Of a stretch of 57,103 nt of DNA, positions 34,616 through 43,743 are shown piece by piece. The first letter of the stretch is position 1; every line of letters begins with the position of its first letter. Below the pieces are notes generated by a model, which worked only from the letters and a program-made list of their open reading frames with translations, ran no database searches and was not told the origin of the DNA. Where the stretch lies: assembly GCA_903885585.1 (NCBI GenBank), contig CAISJH010000429.1, positions 1 through 57,103 of the forward strand, read 5' to 3'. The stretch is from an uncultured beta proteobacterium (GTDB lineage Bacteria; Pseudomonadota; Gammaproteobacteria; Burkholderiales; Burkholderiaceae_C). The translations under genes and the position numbers were made by a program.

Positions 34616-36165
34616 GACACACCTTCAGCCAGCCAGCGCTGGCGTTCTTGTGCTTGGCGGTCGCGATCCTGGGGCTGCCCGCAGCCAGCGGTCAGGCTTG
34701 CCCAGATTTCTATTGGCACCTGCTCCTCTCAGAAGACATCCTGGCGCATAGGTCGCTGCGCTTCGCGGACACGCTGAGCTTCTCGCCAGAGGGCGCACCT
34801 TACCTTCTCACGCAGTGGCTGGGCGAGCTGGTCACTGTGGGGCTGCCATACAAACTTGGCGGATTCACCGGCACTGCGATCGTGGCCAGCGCGCTGGGCT
34901 TGGCGGTGCTTGCCTTGGCCTTTCGCACAGCCTGCCTGTACCTTCCACCCGGCCCCTCTTTGGTGCTGGCGCTGGCGCTGGGGGCGCCCTATCTCTCGGT
35001 CTACGCGCGCCCACAGGTGTTGAGCTTCGTGTTGTGCGCACTTCTGGTTCTGGTCCTCGAGCGCGCGCGCTCACAAGGCTGGCACGCACGCTGGTTGTGG
35101 AGCGTGGCCGCCCTGATGGCGCTGTGGCCCAACGTCCACGGCAGCTATGCGGTTGGACTGCTGCTGCTGGCCTTGCACCTGGCCTGTCCCCTCATTGCCC
35201 AGGCACTCACGCCGGCAAGCCAGGCTCGCGCCAGTGCGACATCGGCTTGGCGCGTGGCGGGATTCCTTTTCGTTGGACTCTTGGCCACGCTGCTGAATCC
35301 CTGGGGGTACGAGTCCTGGCTGCGCGTGGTCGAGATCGCGCAGTACCAGACCACCAAGAGTGGAGTGATATCCGAATGGCAGCCAACCAGCTTTGGCACG
35401 GAACTCGGCTCCACGTTTTTGTTGTGCGTGCTGGGTACGCTGCTCCTCATGGCCGCAAGCCGGGTGCGGCCCAGTTGTGAAGATTTGGTGTTCACTTTCC
35501 TGGTGGTGGTCTTTGGCCTTCTGGCCGCGCGACAGAGCTACTACGCCTTGATCGCGCTGGTCCCCATTGCGGCAAGAGCTGCGGCTGGGGCGCCGATGCT
35601 TGAATCGGTCTCCCGCTTGACGAGCACGCGTGTGCCGGCGCCATGGGCCTGCCTCGCGCTCGCCGGTGCGGCTACTTTCCACTTCGCACAACAGCACGTG
35701 CAGACCGCAGCGCTCGAGCGCTATTCGCGCAAAGTGTTTCCTGTGGAGGCGGCAGCGTTCGTTAAGCGTACCGGCCTGACCGGCAAGGCCTTCAACGAGA
35801 CCACCGCGGGGGGCTGGATGGCCCACCACATGCGCGTGCCGGTATACATCGATGGCCGGCTTGACTTGCACGGCGATCGCAAGTTCTTTGAGTGGTTCTT
35901 CGCACGCAATGGCGTGCCAGGCTGGGAGGAAGTGGTTGAGCGTAGCGGCGCGGACCTGGCCGTCTTGCAAACCCAATCGCCGCTCTTGCAGCTGCTGATG
36001 AGCAGCGGTGCGTGGGCGCTGGTGCACAGCGATCAAGCCTACAGCGTTGCGGTCCTCAGGAGCGTACATGGTGCGTTCGCGGTCGATCATGAGAAGACTG
36101 CCCTGGCTCGACCATCCATCTTCGACTCGAGCGGCCGGCTCGCGTTACCGCCTCTGGGCTACTGA
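34570..36165 (+). CDS. Polytopic membrane protein, GT-C glycosyltransferase-like
   Basis: A 531-residue protein with about ten membrane segments in its first 370 residues and a soluble C-terminal domain. Near the N-terminus, CPDFYWHLLLSEDIL followed by LSFSPEGAPYLLTQWLGELV resembles the first periplasmic loop of GT-C-type membrane glycosyltransferase-like proteins (usually DPDLGWHLR..G and W..H.WL.E). The tail reads GGWMAHHMRVPVYIDGRLDLHGD. The start is unsure: the GTG at 34570 overlaps the previous gene by 46 bases and no ATG is available near the first membrane segment. It probably moves sugars from a lipid carrier, working with the next gene. Confidence 0.75.
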   Translation: MHQHRPHKRLGCTRLRHTFSQPALAFLCLAVAILGLPAASGQACPDFYWHLLLSEDILAHRSLRFADTLSFSPEGAPYLLTQWLGELVTVGLPYKLGGFTGTAIVASALGLAVLALAFRTACLYLPPGPSLVLALALGAPYLSVYARPQVLSFVLCALLVLVLERARSQGWHARWLWSVAALMALWPNVHGSYAVGLLLLALHLACPLIAQALTPASQARASATSAWRVAGFLFVGLLATLLNPWGYESWLRVVEIAQYQTTKSGVISEWQPTSFGTELGSTFLLCVLGTLLLMAASRVRPSCEDLVFTFLVVVFGLLAARQSYYALIALVPIAARAAAGAPMLESVSRLTSTRVPAPWACLALAGAATFHFAQQHVQTAALERYSRKVFPVEAAAFVKRTGLTGKAFNETTAGGWMAHHMRVPVYIDGRLDLHGDRKFFEWFFARNGVPGWEEVVERSGADLAVLQTQSPLLQLLMSSGAWALVHSDQAYSVAVLRSVHGAFAVDHEKTALARPSIFDSSGRLALPPLGY

Positions 36166-36252
36166 GTCCGCTTTTGCAGGCGATGGGGCGCGAAAAAATC
36201 GCTCTGCAGGGCCCTCTCAAACGACGTGTTATGACGGCTCACGCCGACACAA

Positions 36253-37344
36253 TTGCGCGTGGTCTTGGAGTCGCGCCTGCTCAGTCTTGTAGTTCCTGTC
36301 TTCAACGAACAGGACGCTCTCGACGCCTTGGTGCATCGGATAAGCGCACTTGCGCGCAGCCTTCAGATCCGCTTCAACCTCGATGTCGAGCTGATCGTCG
36401 TTGACGACGGCTCTCGCGACGCGACTAACGCGGTGGCTCGGCGGTTGATCCACCGGCGTGATTCGGGCTTTCCGATCCGTCTGGTCGAGTTGAGCCGCAA
36501 CTTCGGCAAGGAAGCCGCGCTTATCGCCGGTCTTCAAGCCGCAAGCGGCCAAGCCGTCATACCCATTGACGCCGACCTTCAAGATCCGCCCGAGGTGGTG
36601 AGCGAGCTCGTCCAGGCATGGCTTGAGAAGGCCGTGGATGTGGTCGAGGCCGTGCGGGTGGACAGGCGGTGCGACACCTTCGCAAAGCGCACCAGCGCGG
36701 CAGCGTACTACTGGGTGCTTCGCAAGATCGCCCAGGATGTGGCTCCGACAGCCAATTGCGGCGACTTCCAGCTGCTCTCGAGACGCGCCGTAGAGGCAGT
36801 CCTGCAGTACCCTGAACGCGCACGCTTGCACAAAGGCTTGACCGCCCTGATCGGCTTTCGCCGAGCAACTGTGTACTTCGCTCGCGCACCTCGAAGTGCT
36901 GGCCGCAGCCGCTTCGGTGTTTGGCGCCTGCTCAGTTTGGCCTGGGATGGCATCACGTCCCTGTCGTCATGGCCCCTGCGCGTGTGGACTTGGATCGGCA
37001 CAGTCGTGGCGCTGTGTGCACTTGTCCTGGCGTTGTGGACGGTGATTCGGACCTTGGTTCAGGGCGTGGCCGTGCCAGGCTACGCATCCCTGCTGGTGTC
37101 TGTGCTTGGGCTCGGGGGTGTGCAGCTCATCAGCCTGGGGGTACTCGGAGAATACATAGCGCGAATCGGCGCAGAGGTGCGCGGGCGCCCCCTCTTCCAC
37201 GTGGCCGCGCGGCTGGGGTTCGAAGAAGGCAACGACACGCATGGCTCTTCGCCCTCCGAGGCCATTGCTCTGAGGCCCCAGCCTTCCATCGTCAGCGAAG
37301 AGCCACCCCGAGGCGGTGCGGACGCGACACCGCTGCGTGCTTAG
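36253..37344 (+). CDS. GtrB/DPM1-type glycosyltransferase family 2
   Basis: A 363-residue membrane-bound transferase that loads a sugar onto a lipid carrier such as undecaprenyl phosphate. SLVVPVFNEQDALDALV opens the GT-A domain, with VELIVVDDGSRDAT, NFGKEAALIAGL and the metal-binding IDADLQDPPEVV. Two membrane helices near residues 245-270 and 280-305 and the ending GEYIARIGAEVRGRPLFHV are typical of GtrB/ArnC-like proteins. The start is TTG 36253 or GTG 36259, with only a weak ribosome-binding site. With the GT-C-like gene upstream it forms a plausible glycosylation pair. Confidence 0.88.
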   Translation: MRVVLESRLLSLVVPVFNEQDALDALVHRISALARSLQIRFNLDVELIVVDDGSRDATNAVARRLIHRRDSGFPIRLVELSRNFGKEAALIAGLQAASGQAVIPIDADLQDPPEVVSELVQAWLEKAVDVVEAVRVDRRCDTFAKRTSAAAYYWVLRKIAQDVAPTANCGDFQLLSRRAVEAVLQYPERARLHKGLTALIGFRRATVYFARAPRSAGRSRFGVWRLLSLAWDGITSLSSWPLRVWTWIGTVVALCALVLALWTVIRTLVQGVAVPGYASLLVSVLGLGGVQLISLGVLGEYIARIGAEVRGRPLFHVAARLGFEEGNDTHGSSPSEAIALRPQPSIVSEEPPRGGADATPLRA

Positions 37345-37365
37345 CCCTTAGCGGCAGGAGTTGGC

Positions 37366-40300
37366 TTGTCCGCCTCGCTCACAAGCATCGCCCTGGCGTC
37401 GCTCGAGCACTTCGAGCCTCGTCACTACTTCATGCGGGCGATGGTCGAGGCCGGCCTGGAACTGACGCTGTCGGCCGACCAGGTTGAGATTGGGAAGTGG
37501 CGAGAAGCTTTAGGGCCGGTGGTGTTCACTAACGCTTTTGCCCGACAGGTGTTGGTCGGCTTCACGCTCAAGAACACTGGCTACTGGAGCCTCATTGGCA
37601 GGTGCTCGGTGTGCGAAAGCGAAGGCTGCGCGCACGTCTTCGCTCTGGCCCGCTTGTTCCCCGCGACGTTGCTCCAAAGGTGGCAAAGAGACCTCGAAAG
37701 AGGTGACTTTCGTAGCCACGTCGGGGGCCCCCGCCCTGACAAGTCAGACAGCGCTGACGCGGCGCTGCAGCACTGGCTCCAGATTCGCGCGGCCGGACCC
37801 GAGGTCTCGCCTCCACAGACTCTCGACTTGGTCTTCGTCCTTTGTGCGGCTGCCACCGCGCATCGTCGACTCTCGCTGCTCTCAGCGATCGCGCCCCCGC
37901 TCAAGGGACGCGCAGGCAGAAGCAGGCCTCGGTTTTTGGGGGAAGTCGACGGCCCGTCCAGGCCACATCTCGGGACTCCTGCCTACCACCGCTACGCGGC
38001 GTTTTGCGCGAGCAATTTCGGCGCCATGCAAGATGACTGTCGGTGGAGTTCACTGATCGCAGACAGGCGGGGTGTGCAGCTCGTTCAGCTGATGGCGAAC
38101 GCTGACTTGCTCTTCGCCGTCGATGAAGATGACCGTCCGGTCGGACCCCTGCACTTCGGCGAGCAGCGTCGGCTGGATTGGAGCTGGCAGGAGCACGGAC
38201 GCTCCCACTGGAAGGTGGCGGCCAATGTCGAGGGCGGTGGGCAGGCCTACTTCGGGGGCGTGCCCCTGTTCGTGGATCAAAGTAGTCTTCAAGTGGGTCT
38301 GCTTGACTTGGACGGCATGACCCGCGAAGCAGCCGATCTCGCAGCGGTCGCCCCGCCAATTCCGAAGGCCTGGATCGCGCAGCAATCGCGGTCTAGTCGT
38401 GCCATCGAACGATTGCCTCGGCCTCCTGCGTTCGTGGCCGAAAGAAGTGCACAGGTTTTGCGTGGGCCGCCTGTTCCTGTGCTGACTGTTGCGCTGCGTC
38501 CGACCAAGGAAATCTTCAGCCTCGATTTGGCGTTTCGCTACGGGGAGATCGTTGGGCGCTTCGGCTTGAGCGACAAGCGCGTGCAATTCCTCACGGTTGG
38601 AAGCCAGGTGGTGGAGCTCGTGCGTGACCTAGAGGCGGAGGATCGTGCTTTTGCCGCAATGGCGGCGCTCGGCCTGCAGCGCGACCAGAGTGATGGTCAG
38701 TGGCGTTTTGCTGGCGACCGCGCAGATCAACGCGCGGGGTTTCGCGGCCTGTTGGAGAGTGAGTTTGCTGCCTTGCGTGAGGCAGGCTTTGAAATCGTCC
38801 AGGAAGGCAGTTGGGACAAGGTCCAGCGGGCATCGCAGATTCATGGCGAGGTCGAAGAAGGCACAACTCCTGGCCTACAGCTTTCGATGGGTTTCGAACT
38901 CCAGCAGGGCGAGCGGGTCAACTTGCTGCCGCTGATGCGCCAGGTGGTGGAAGCGCTTGGCGGCTCCGAGGCAATCAGGCAGGCTGCGTCTGAGGCCGAG
39001 GACGGTGGAGTTGTCGACGAAAGGCCCGTTTGGGTCCTCGAGGACGACGGGCGTTGGGTTGGACTGCCCAGGGCTCAGCTGCTGCCGTGGCTGGCCGCCA
39101 TGGTCGACATCTTGGATTCACGCAGCATCGCCGCCCTGAGGGCACCGTCGCTGAGCTTGTCGAAGATCGAGGCGCTGCGCCTTGAGGCTGACGCACCTGA
39201 TCTCCAACTCAGGAATGCGGGTGCATCGGCGGTCAAGGAGCTGTTGGCGGCCAAGTCCAACGCGGACCAACTGGTCGTTTCGGGTCTCGGCGTTGTGCTG
39301 GAGCCGTTCCAGTGCGCCGGCGTGCGCTGGATGACAGTCCTAACCCAGCACGACTTGGGCGGGCTTCTTAGTGACCAGCCCGGCCTTGGAAAGACCGTGC
39401 AATGCCTGGCGCACCTCCTTGATCTGAAGAACCGCGGAGACCTGACCCAGCCGGCGCTCGTGGTTGCTATGCCTGCCCAAGTCCAGCACTGGGTCAAGCA
39501 CGTTCAGAAGGTCGCCCCTTGTCTGCGGACTGGCGTCCTGCATGGCACCGGCCGTCATGAGCTCTTGGATCGCCTTCAAGATTTCGACGTCTTGGTCACG
39601 ACTTGGGAGACGATTCCACGCGACGTGCAGCGTTTGGCCAAGCAGCGTTTTCGAGTCGCATACCTGGACGAGACAGAGAAGCTTCACAACCACGGCACCG
39701 TGATTGCCAAGGCCGTTCGGATGTTGAACATCAGGAGCGCCATTGCACTCAATGGGTCGCCTGTCGAAAACAGTTTCGCCGATCTGTGGTCCGTGCTGGA
39801 CGTGGTGCTGAAAGGGCTGCTGGACACCGAGGCTTCGTTCAAGCGCCATTTCCTTGCGCCGATCGAGGACAAGTTGGACAAGGCCAGGTTGCGCCTTCTT
39901 CGAACCAGACTCTCCCCTTTCTTCCTCAGGCGCCTTCAACGCGACTCATCGGTGACGCTGCCGCCTCTGCGGCACCAGGATGTGGTGCTGCGAATCAAGG
40001 GTCAGCAGGCCAACCTCTACGAGGCCGTCCGAGCGACCACCGTCGAGGGCGTGAGGGACGTCCTGGCCGCTGAAAGCATCAGTGGCGTGCAGAAGGGCCG
40101 CATTCTGGGCATCCTCACCCAGCTGCGTCAGGTTTGCACCGACCCACGCCTGACCAGCCTGGGCCGTGCCCGCTCGATCACCGAGTCGGCCAAGTTCAGC
40201 TGGATTGAAGAAAACCTGCCGCAGCTCGTTTCCGAGGGCCGCCGGGTGTTGGTTGTGTGCTTCTTCAGCGAGTTCTTCGACCTCCTGACCCCGTGGCTGA

Positions 40301-40710
40301 AGCGGCGGGGCATCGCTTTCAGCATGATTCGAAGCGGCGTTTCAGATAGAGAACGGCAGAAGGAGGCCTTCAAGGAAGGGCGTTCAAAGGTGTTCTTGCT
40401 GGGACTCAAATCCGGGGGGAGAGGGCTGGACCTACCCGAAGCCGACGTTGTCCTCCACCTCGACCCTTGGTGGAATCCGCAGGCGCATGCTCAAGCGACC
40501 GCCAGGGCCCATCGAATGGGCCAAACGCAGTCGGTCCTTGTGGTGAGGCTGCTCATCGAGGGCAGCCTCGAAGAGCGGGTCCTTGAGATCCAGGACCGGA
40601 AACGTCAGTTCGCCAGTGCGCTGGACGACGTGACGCTTCTCGATGAGTCCAGGATTTCGGAAGAAGACATCCGCACCATGCTTTTGCCAATGCGGGACGT
40701 CGAAGAGTGA
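37366..40710 (+). CDS. SNF2-family helicase with SWIM-like zinc finger
   Basis: 1114 residues from a TTG start with GGCAGGAG five bases before it. The N-terminal part has a SWIM-like zinc site (CSVCESEGCAHVFAL), followed by a long non-catalytic region. The SNF2 ATPase starts near residue 650: motif I DQPGLGKTVQ, motif II LDETEKLHN (unusual, normally DEAH/DEAQ), motif III ALNGSPVENS, motif V SGGRGLDLPEADVV and motif VI QATARAHRMGQTQ. SNF2 proteins move along double-stranded DNA and displace bound proteins. Related plasmid and island copies are linked to defence or DNA processing, but no partner gene identifies the role here. Confidence 0.92.
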   Translation: MSASLTSIALASLEHFEPRHYFMRAMVEAGLELTLSADQVEIGKWREALGPVVFTNAFARQVLVGFTLKNTGYWSLIGRCSVCESEGCAHVFALARLFPATLLQRWQRDLERGDFRSHVGGPRPDKSDSADAALQHWLQIRAAGPEVSPPQTLDLVFVLCAAATAHRRLSLLSAIAPPLKGRAGRSRPRFLGEVDGPSRPHLGTPAYHRYAAFCASNFGAMQDDCRWSSLIADRRGVQLVQLMANADLLFAVDEDDRPVGPLHFGEQRRLDWSWQEHGRSHWKVAANVEGGGQAYFGGVPLFVDQSSLQVGLLDLDGMTREAADLAAVAPPIPKAWIAQQSRSSRAIERLPRPPAFVAERSAQVLRGPPVPVLTVALRPTKEIFSLDLAFRYGEIVGRFGLSDKRVQFLTVGSQVVELVRDLEAEDRAFAAMAALGLQRDQSDGQWRFAGDRADQRAGFRGLLESEFAALREAGFEIVQEGSWDKVQRASQIHGEVEEGTTPGLQLSMGFELQQGERVNLLPLMRQVVEALGGSEAIRQAASEAEDGGVVDERPVWVLEDDGRWVGLPRAQLLPWLAAMVDILDSRSIAALRAPSLSLSKIEALRLEADAPDLQLRNAGASAVKELLAAKSNADQLVVSGLGVVLEPFQCAGVRWMTVLTQHDLGGLLSDQPGLGKTVQCLAHLLDLKNRGDLTQPALVVAMPAQVQHWVKHVQKVAPCLRTGVLHGTGRHELLDRLQDFDVLVTTWETIPRDVQRLAKQRFRVAYLDETEKLHNHGTVIAKAVRMLNIRSAIALNGSPVENSFADLWSVLDVVLKGLLDTEASFKRHFLAPIEDKLDKARLRLLRTRLSPFFLRRLQRDSSVTLPPLRHQDVVLRIKGQQANLYEAVRATTVEGVRDVLAAESISGVQKGRILGILTQLRQVCTDPRLTSLGRARSITESAKFSWIEENLPQLVSEGRRVLVVCFFSEFFDLLTPWLKRRGIAFSMIRSGVSDRERQKEAFKEGRSKVFLLGLKSGGRGLDLPEADVVLHLDPWWNPQAHAQATARAHRMGQTQSVLVVRLLIEGSLEERVLEIQDRKRQFASALDDVTLLDESRISEEDIRTMLLPMRDVEE

Positions 40711-40734
40711 GCGTTGCAGCGCTGCGGTCCGAGA

Positions 40735-40855
40735 GCGGTTCCTGGACGGACAGCAGCCACGGCGGCTGACCCTCATGTGGTTCCAGCGGAACTCCGTACC
40801 AGCGGACTGTGACGCACAGCGGGCGTTGGTGGCCTACTTCGAGGCAGAGCCGTGA
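40735..40855 (+). pseudogene. C-terminal fragment of a recombinase-associated protein
   Basis: Just after the helicase, the frame ending at 40855 encodes ERFLDGQQPRRLTLMWFQRN and a short tail. This resembles the C-terminal end of small helix-turn-helix proteins often encoded after serine recombinases in Burkholderiales (usually ..ILDGRQP..LTLMWLQR). The rest of that copy is absent, so this is a remnant. Confidence 0.4.
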
Positions 40856-40924
40856 CCCGGCGCAACCGATGTCTGGTCCAGGCCGATACGGTGACGCGCG
40901 AGATCCCGGCGCCGGCCCGGGGGC

Positions 40925-41347
40925 GTGGTGATCGAGACCTTCGTGCCGTGGAAGATGGCCCGGCGCGGGGTGCGCAAGCGGATCCTCACGCCGCTGGGCG
41001 AGCCGGAGGAGTTCGCCTGGGATGCAAGTGCGGATGCAGTTGCTGAGGAGTCACCGCTGCTGCGGGTGCTCGAGCTGGCGCATCACTGGCAGCGGTTACT
41101 GGACGAGGAGCGAGCAGCTTCAGTCGATGGGATCGCCGAGTTGGAAGGGCTCGACATCAGCTACGTTCGCAGGCTGCTGCGGCTGACGCTGTTGGCACCC
41201 GATGTGATTGAGACAGCACTGAACGAGCGGCTCTTCTCGGTGCTGTCTGAACTTCTCGGGTGGTGTCCCGACCTCTGGGCTTCCCAACACCAGCACATTT
41301 CGAAGCCGCAGTTCAGGAACAGTGGCGGCAAGCAAGTCAGAAGCTAG
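40925..41347 (+). CDS. Helix-turn-helix protein, recombinase-associated type
   Basis: 140 residues from GTG 40925. VIETFVPWKMARRGVRKRIL begins a family I know from genes next to serine recombinases. The core LLRVLELAHHWQRLLDEE and the helix-turn-helix part EGLDISYVRRLLRLTLLAPD are well kept. The last 35 residues differ from the family end, which instead appears upstream at 40735-40855. The gene may therefore be a rearranged, possibly non-functional copy. No recombinase gene lies beside it. Confidence 0.6.
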   Translation: MVIETFVPWKMARRGVRKRILTPLGEPEEFAWDASADAVAEESPLLRVLELAHHWQRLLDEERAASVDGIAELEGLDISYVRRLLRLTLLAPDVIETALNERLFSVLSELLGWCPDLWASQHQHISKPQFRNSGGKQVRS

Positions 41348-41386
41348 CCGCCACGAATGACTCTCCGACCTTAGCGCGCGGTCCTG

Positions 41387-41809
41387 TTACCGGCGTTTCC
41401 TCGACTTCATGAACTTGTAGCCCGCCACCGCCAGTCCACCCGCAGCGACGAGCCCGCCTCCAATGGCTGCTGGCACTGCCCATGCAGGCGCGGTTCCGAT
41501 CCCGAATATAGCCAGGGCTGGCCCAGCCCAGCCGCCGATCGCTGCGCCAGCAGTAGCAAAGGGAACGGTCGCGGCCATCCCGACACCTCCGGTAGCAAGG
41601 CCGACCGAGGACCCGAGAACGCCACCGCCGACGGCCCCCACGGCTGCCCCCACGGCGCTGATGGTGCCAGTCGCTGCAGTACCAGCCGCAACGACGCCTG
41701 CTACTGAAGTCGCCGCTCCACCAGTGATCGCAACTCCAAGTGCTGCGTTTTCCAGTTTTGAACGGCTTGGCTTGCCTTCAGGCACAAGAACCTCAACATC
41801 GTCTCGCAC
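41387..41809 (-). CDS. Glycine-zipper membrane protein
   Basis: A 140-residue protein on the minus strand with a GTG start and AGGGAGG upstream. Residues 25-130 are almost entirely Gly, Ala, Val and Ile with many GxxxG spacings (VGAAVGAVGGGVLGSSVGLATGG), framed by an acidic N-terminus and a basic C-terminus (KFMKSRKRR). Such glycine zippers insert into membranes and occur in pore-forming, phage or stress proteins. I cannot tell which. It is followed on the same strand by another membrane protein gene upstream. Confidence 0.65.
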   Translation of the reverse strand: MRDDVEVLVPEGKPSRSKLENAALGVAITGGAATSVAGVVAAGTAATGTISAVGAAVGAVGGGVLGSSVGLATGGVGMAATVPFATAGAAIGGWAGPALAIFGIGTAPAWAVPAAIGGGLVAAGGLAVAGYKFMKSRKRR

Positions 41810-42018
41810 AGAGCCTCCCTAAGCTACGCTCGGCCAAATGGCGAGCACCAAGATGGAGATTATCAGTAAAGAGCGATGCGTCGCCATGGCTCGTAGGCGC
41901 CTAATCCCAGTTGCGCAGTTCGACACTGACTCCCGTCAGTCGGCGTTCTGCGGCTAGTCAGCCGGCACTCTCCAATCCGCGCCGCTGGTTGCTGCCAACC
42001 TACAGGGATGGCGAAGCA

Positions 42019-43743
42019 TCAGATGCCCAGAACCTTTAGCACCGAGTCGGTTAGGCCTTGCAAGCCGCGACCGGTAACACCAGCCTTGCGGTGAGCGTAT
42101 GGCGCTTGCTCATAGACGAAGAAGCCGACGCTGCCTGGTTCACTCACACTTGGACCCCTACCGACACCGAAGCGGTCGTTAAGCAGCTCCTGCTTGCCCA
42201 GAAGATAGGCCGCAAAGGTTTCGCAGCGGCCAGTGGAATAGGGCAGGTTCGCACTGAACGCTATCGTGGCGGCCTGGTTGATAGCGCGGCCTTCGGTGCC
42301 GGTCTCCAACTGCACACCCCGACAACCCTGCACGATAAGCCGCGATGGGCCGTGCAGCACTAGGTAGCGCAACTGCAATGTCAGCCAGGCGTGCAGGCTG
42401 TTGAGCCGCCAGTGCGCGGTGATGCGAAGCGGCGTGTCGCGCCTTTGCACCACACCAACCAAATTGTGCGGCTGCATCACCACCGCGCTGCCCGCTGGCA
42501 GATTCAGCACACCGATTTCGGCTAGTGCGTTGTGAGTTGCTGAGATCACTGCCGACTCGGGTGCATCGCAGCGAATGCGTGTCAGCGCAACCATGCCGGC
42601 CGACAGGCTGGTCAGTGCAAAGCGCCTGCTGAGAAGCCATTGCGTCGCCTTCTCGCCAGTGATGGACGCACTCTGCAGGAACTCTGGATGCACCAGCAGT
42701 TCATGCGCTGAATCGATGGTGATGGTTCGTGAAACTGACGACTCGCCTGCCTCCAGCGTCAGCGCACCGCCGCTGTCCGGCAAGAGCTGCATTGGCGGCC
42801 GGCGCGCAGCCAGAGGTGCGAGCACAAAGTAGAAGAGCGCCTTGATTGCGATTGGCGTCAACATGACGCCCAGAAGGATCCCCAGCGCTGTCGGTAGGAC
42901 ATTTTTCACCGGTCGCCATAACTTTCCGACCCAGTTGACGCGCTCCAGATGCCGCAATTCATCCATGCGTGTGCGCAACGGCTGGAGCGCGTCATTCAAC
43001 GCGTTCGAAGGAAGCGGCAGCGCGGCCAGCGGCGGCAGGTTGCGAGCGCCGTTCACCTGCGCGAGTTGTCGCTTGTAGTCGGTGTCGGCGCGCTGGTTTT
43101 CAACCAGCAACTGTGAACGATGTTCGATTAGCGCCTGTAGCTGCTGGTACTCGGTGGTACCTGGAACACGACTCTTGACCCAGCGCTCCTTTTCCAATGC
43201 ATCGATGTCCCGCCCGACCGCTTGCCACTTAAGGTACAAGGTGACATGCCGCTGTCGTAGTCGTTCAAGCTCGGCGCGCTGCGCTTGTGCCGATTGCGTG
43301 GCCAGGTATCTCCGCTTGGCATCTTGCAACCAGGTGCGTTCTCGCTGCAGTAGCCCAATTGCGCCGTCAATCTGGAAGACCTGCAGCTGCGCTTGGACTA
43401 TGGTTTGCCCTGCAAGGATTGGCGCCAGTCCTGAAACTTGCTGCCGTTCGAGCTGCTTGTGCGCGATCTCGCTGTCTACTGCCGTGATGCGCTCTTCAAT
43501 CGTGGCTAAGGTCGCCGCCTCTAGGCCGGCGGCGCGCGAGTTGATCTCCAACACCAGCTTCTGCAGTGAAGCGTTGATGGTGGGTTCGGCGTCACTTAGT
43601 TGGGCTGACTCGGCACGAATCGCCCGCCAGGCCTGCCACTCATCCCATCCCGCGCGGCCAAGAAGCAACGCGGCGATGATCAGCACCAGCGACAGCAGGT
43701 GGCGCAGCAGCCATTGAAGCGCGGTGACCAGAAGAACTTGCAA
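42019..43743 (-). CDS. Coiled-coil membrane protein with AIM24-like C-terminus
   Basis: The frame opens at 43893, but a start at TTG 43743, just before the first membrane helix, is more likely (574 residues). A membrane segment (HLLSLVLIIAALLLGRAGW) precedes a long coiled coil of about 200 residues and a second membrane region (VLPTALGILLGVMLTPIAIKALFYFVLAPLAA). The C-terminal 230 residues look like the beta-rich AIM24 fold (LPAGSAVVMQPHNLVGVVQR, YLVLHGPSRLIVQGCRGVQL). Function unknown, with possible membrane-stress or envelope roles. The gene is on its own strand with unrelated neighbours. Confidence 0.8.
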   Translation of the reverse strand: MQVLLVTALQWLLRHLLSLVLIIAALLLGRAGWDEWQAWRAIRAESAQLSDAEPTINASLQKLVLEINSRAAGLEAATLATIEERITAVDSEIAHKQLERQQVSGLAPILAGQTIVQAQLQVFQIDGAIGLLQRERTWLQDAKRRYLATQSAQAQRAELERLRQRHVTLYLKWQAVGRDIDALEKERWVKSRVPGTTEYQQLQALIEHRSQLLVENQRADTDYKRQLAQVNGARNLPPLAALPLPSNALNDALQPLRTRMDELRHLERVNWVGKLWRPVKNVLPTALGILLGVMLTPIAIKALFYFVLAPLAARRPPMQLLPDSGGALTLEAGESSVSRTITIDSAHELLVHPEFLQSASITGEKATQWLLSRRFALTSLSAGMVALTRIRCDAPESAVISATHNALAEIGVLNLPAGSAVVMQPHNLVGVVQRRDTPLRITAHWRLNSLHAWLTLQLRYLVLHGPSRLIVQGCRGVQLETGTEGRAINQAATIAFSANLPYSTGRCETFAAYLLGKQELLNDRFGVGRGPSVSEPGSVGFFVYEQAPYAHRKAGVTGRGLQGLTDSVLKVLGI

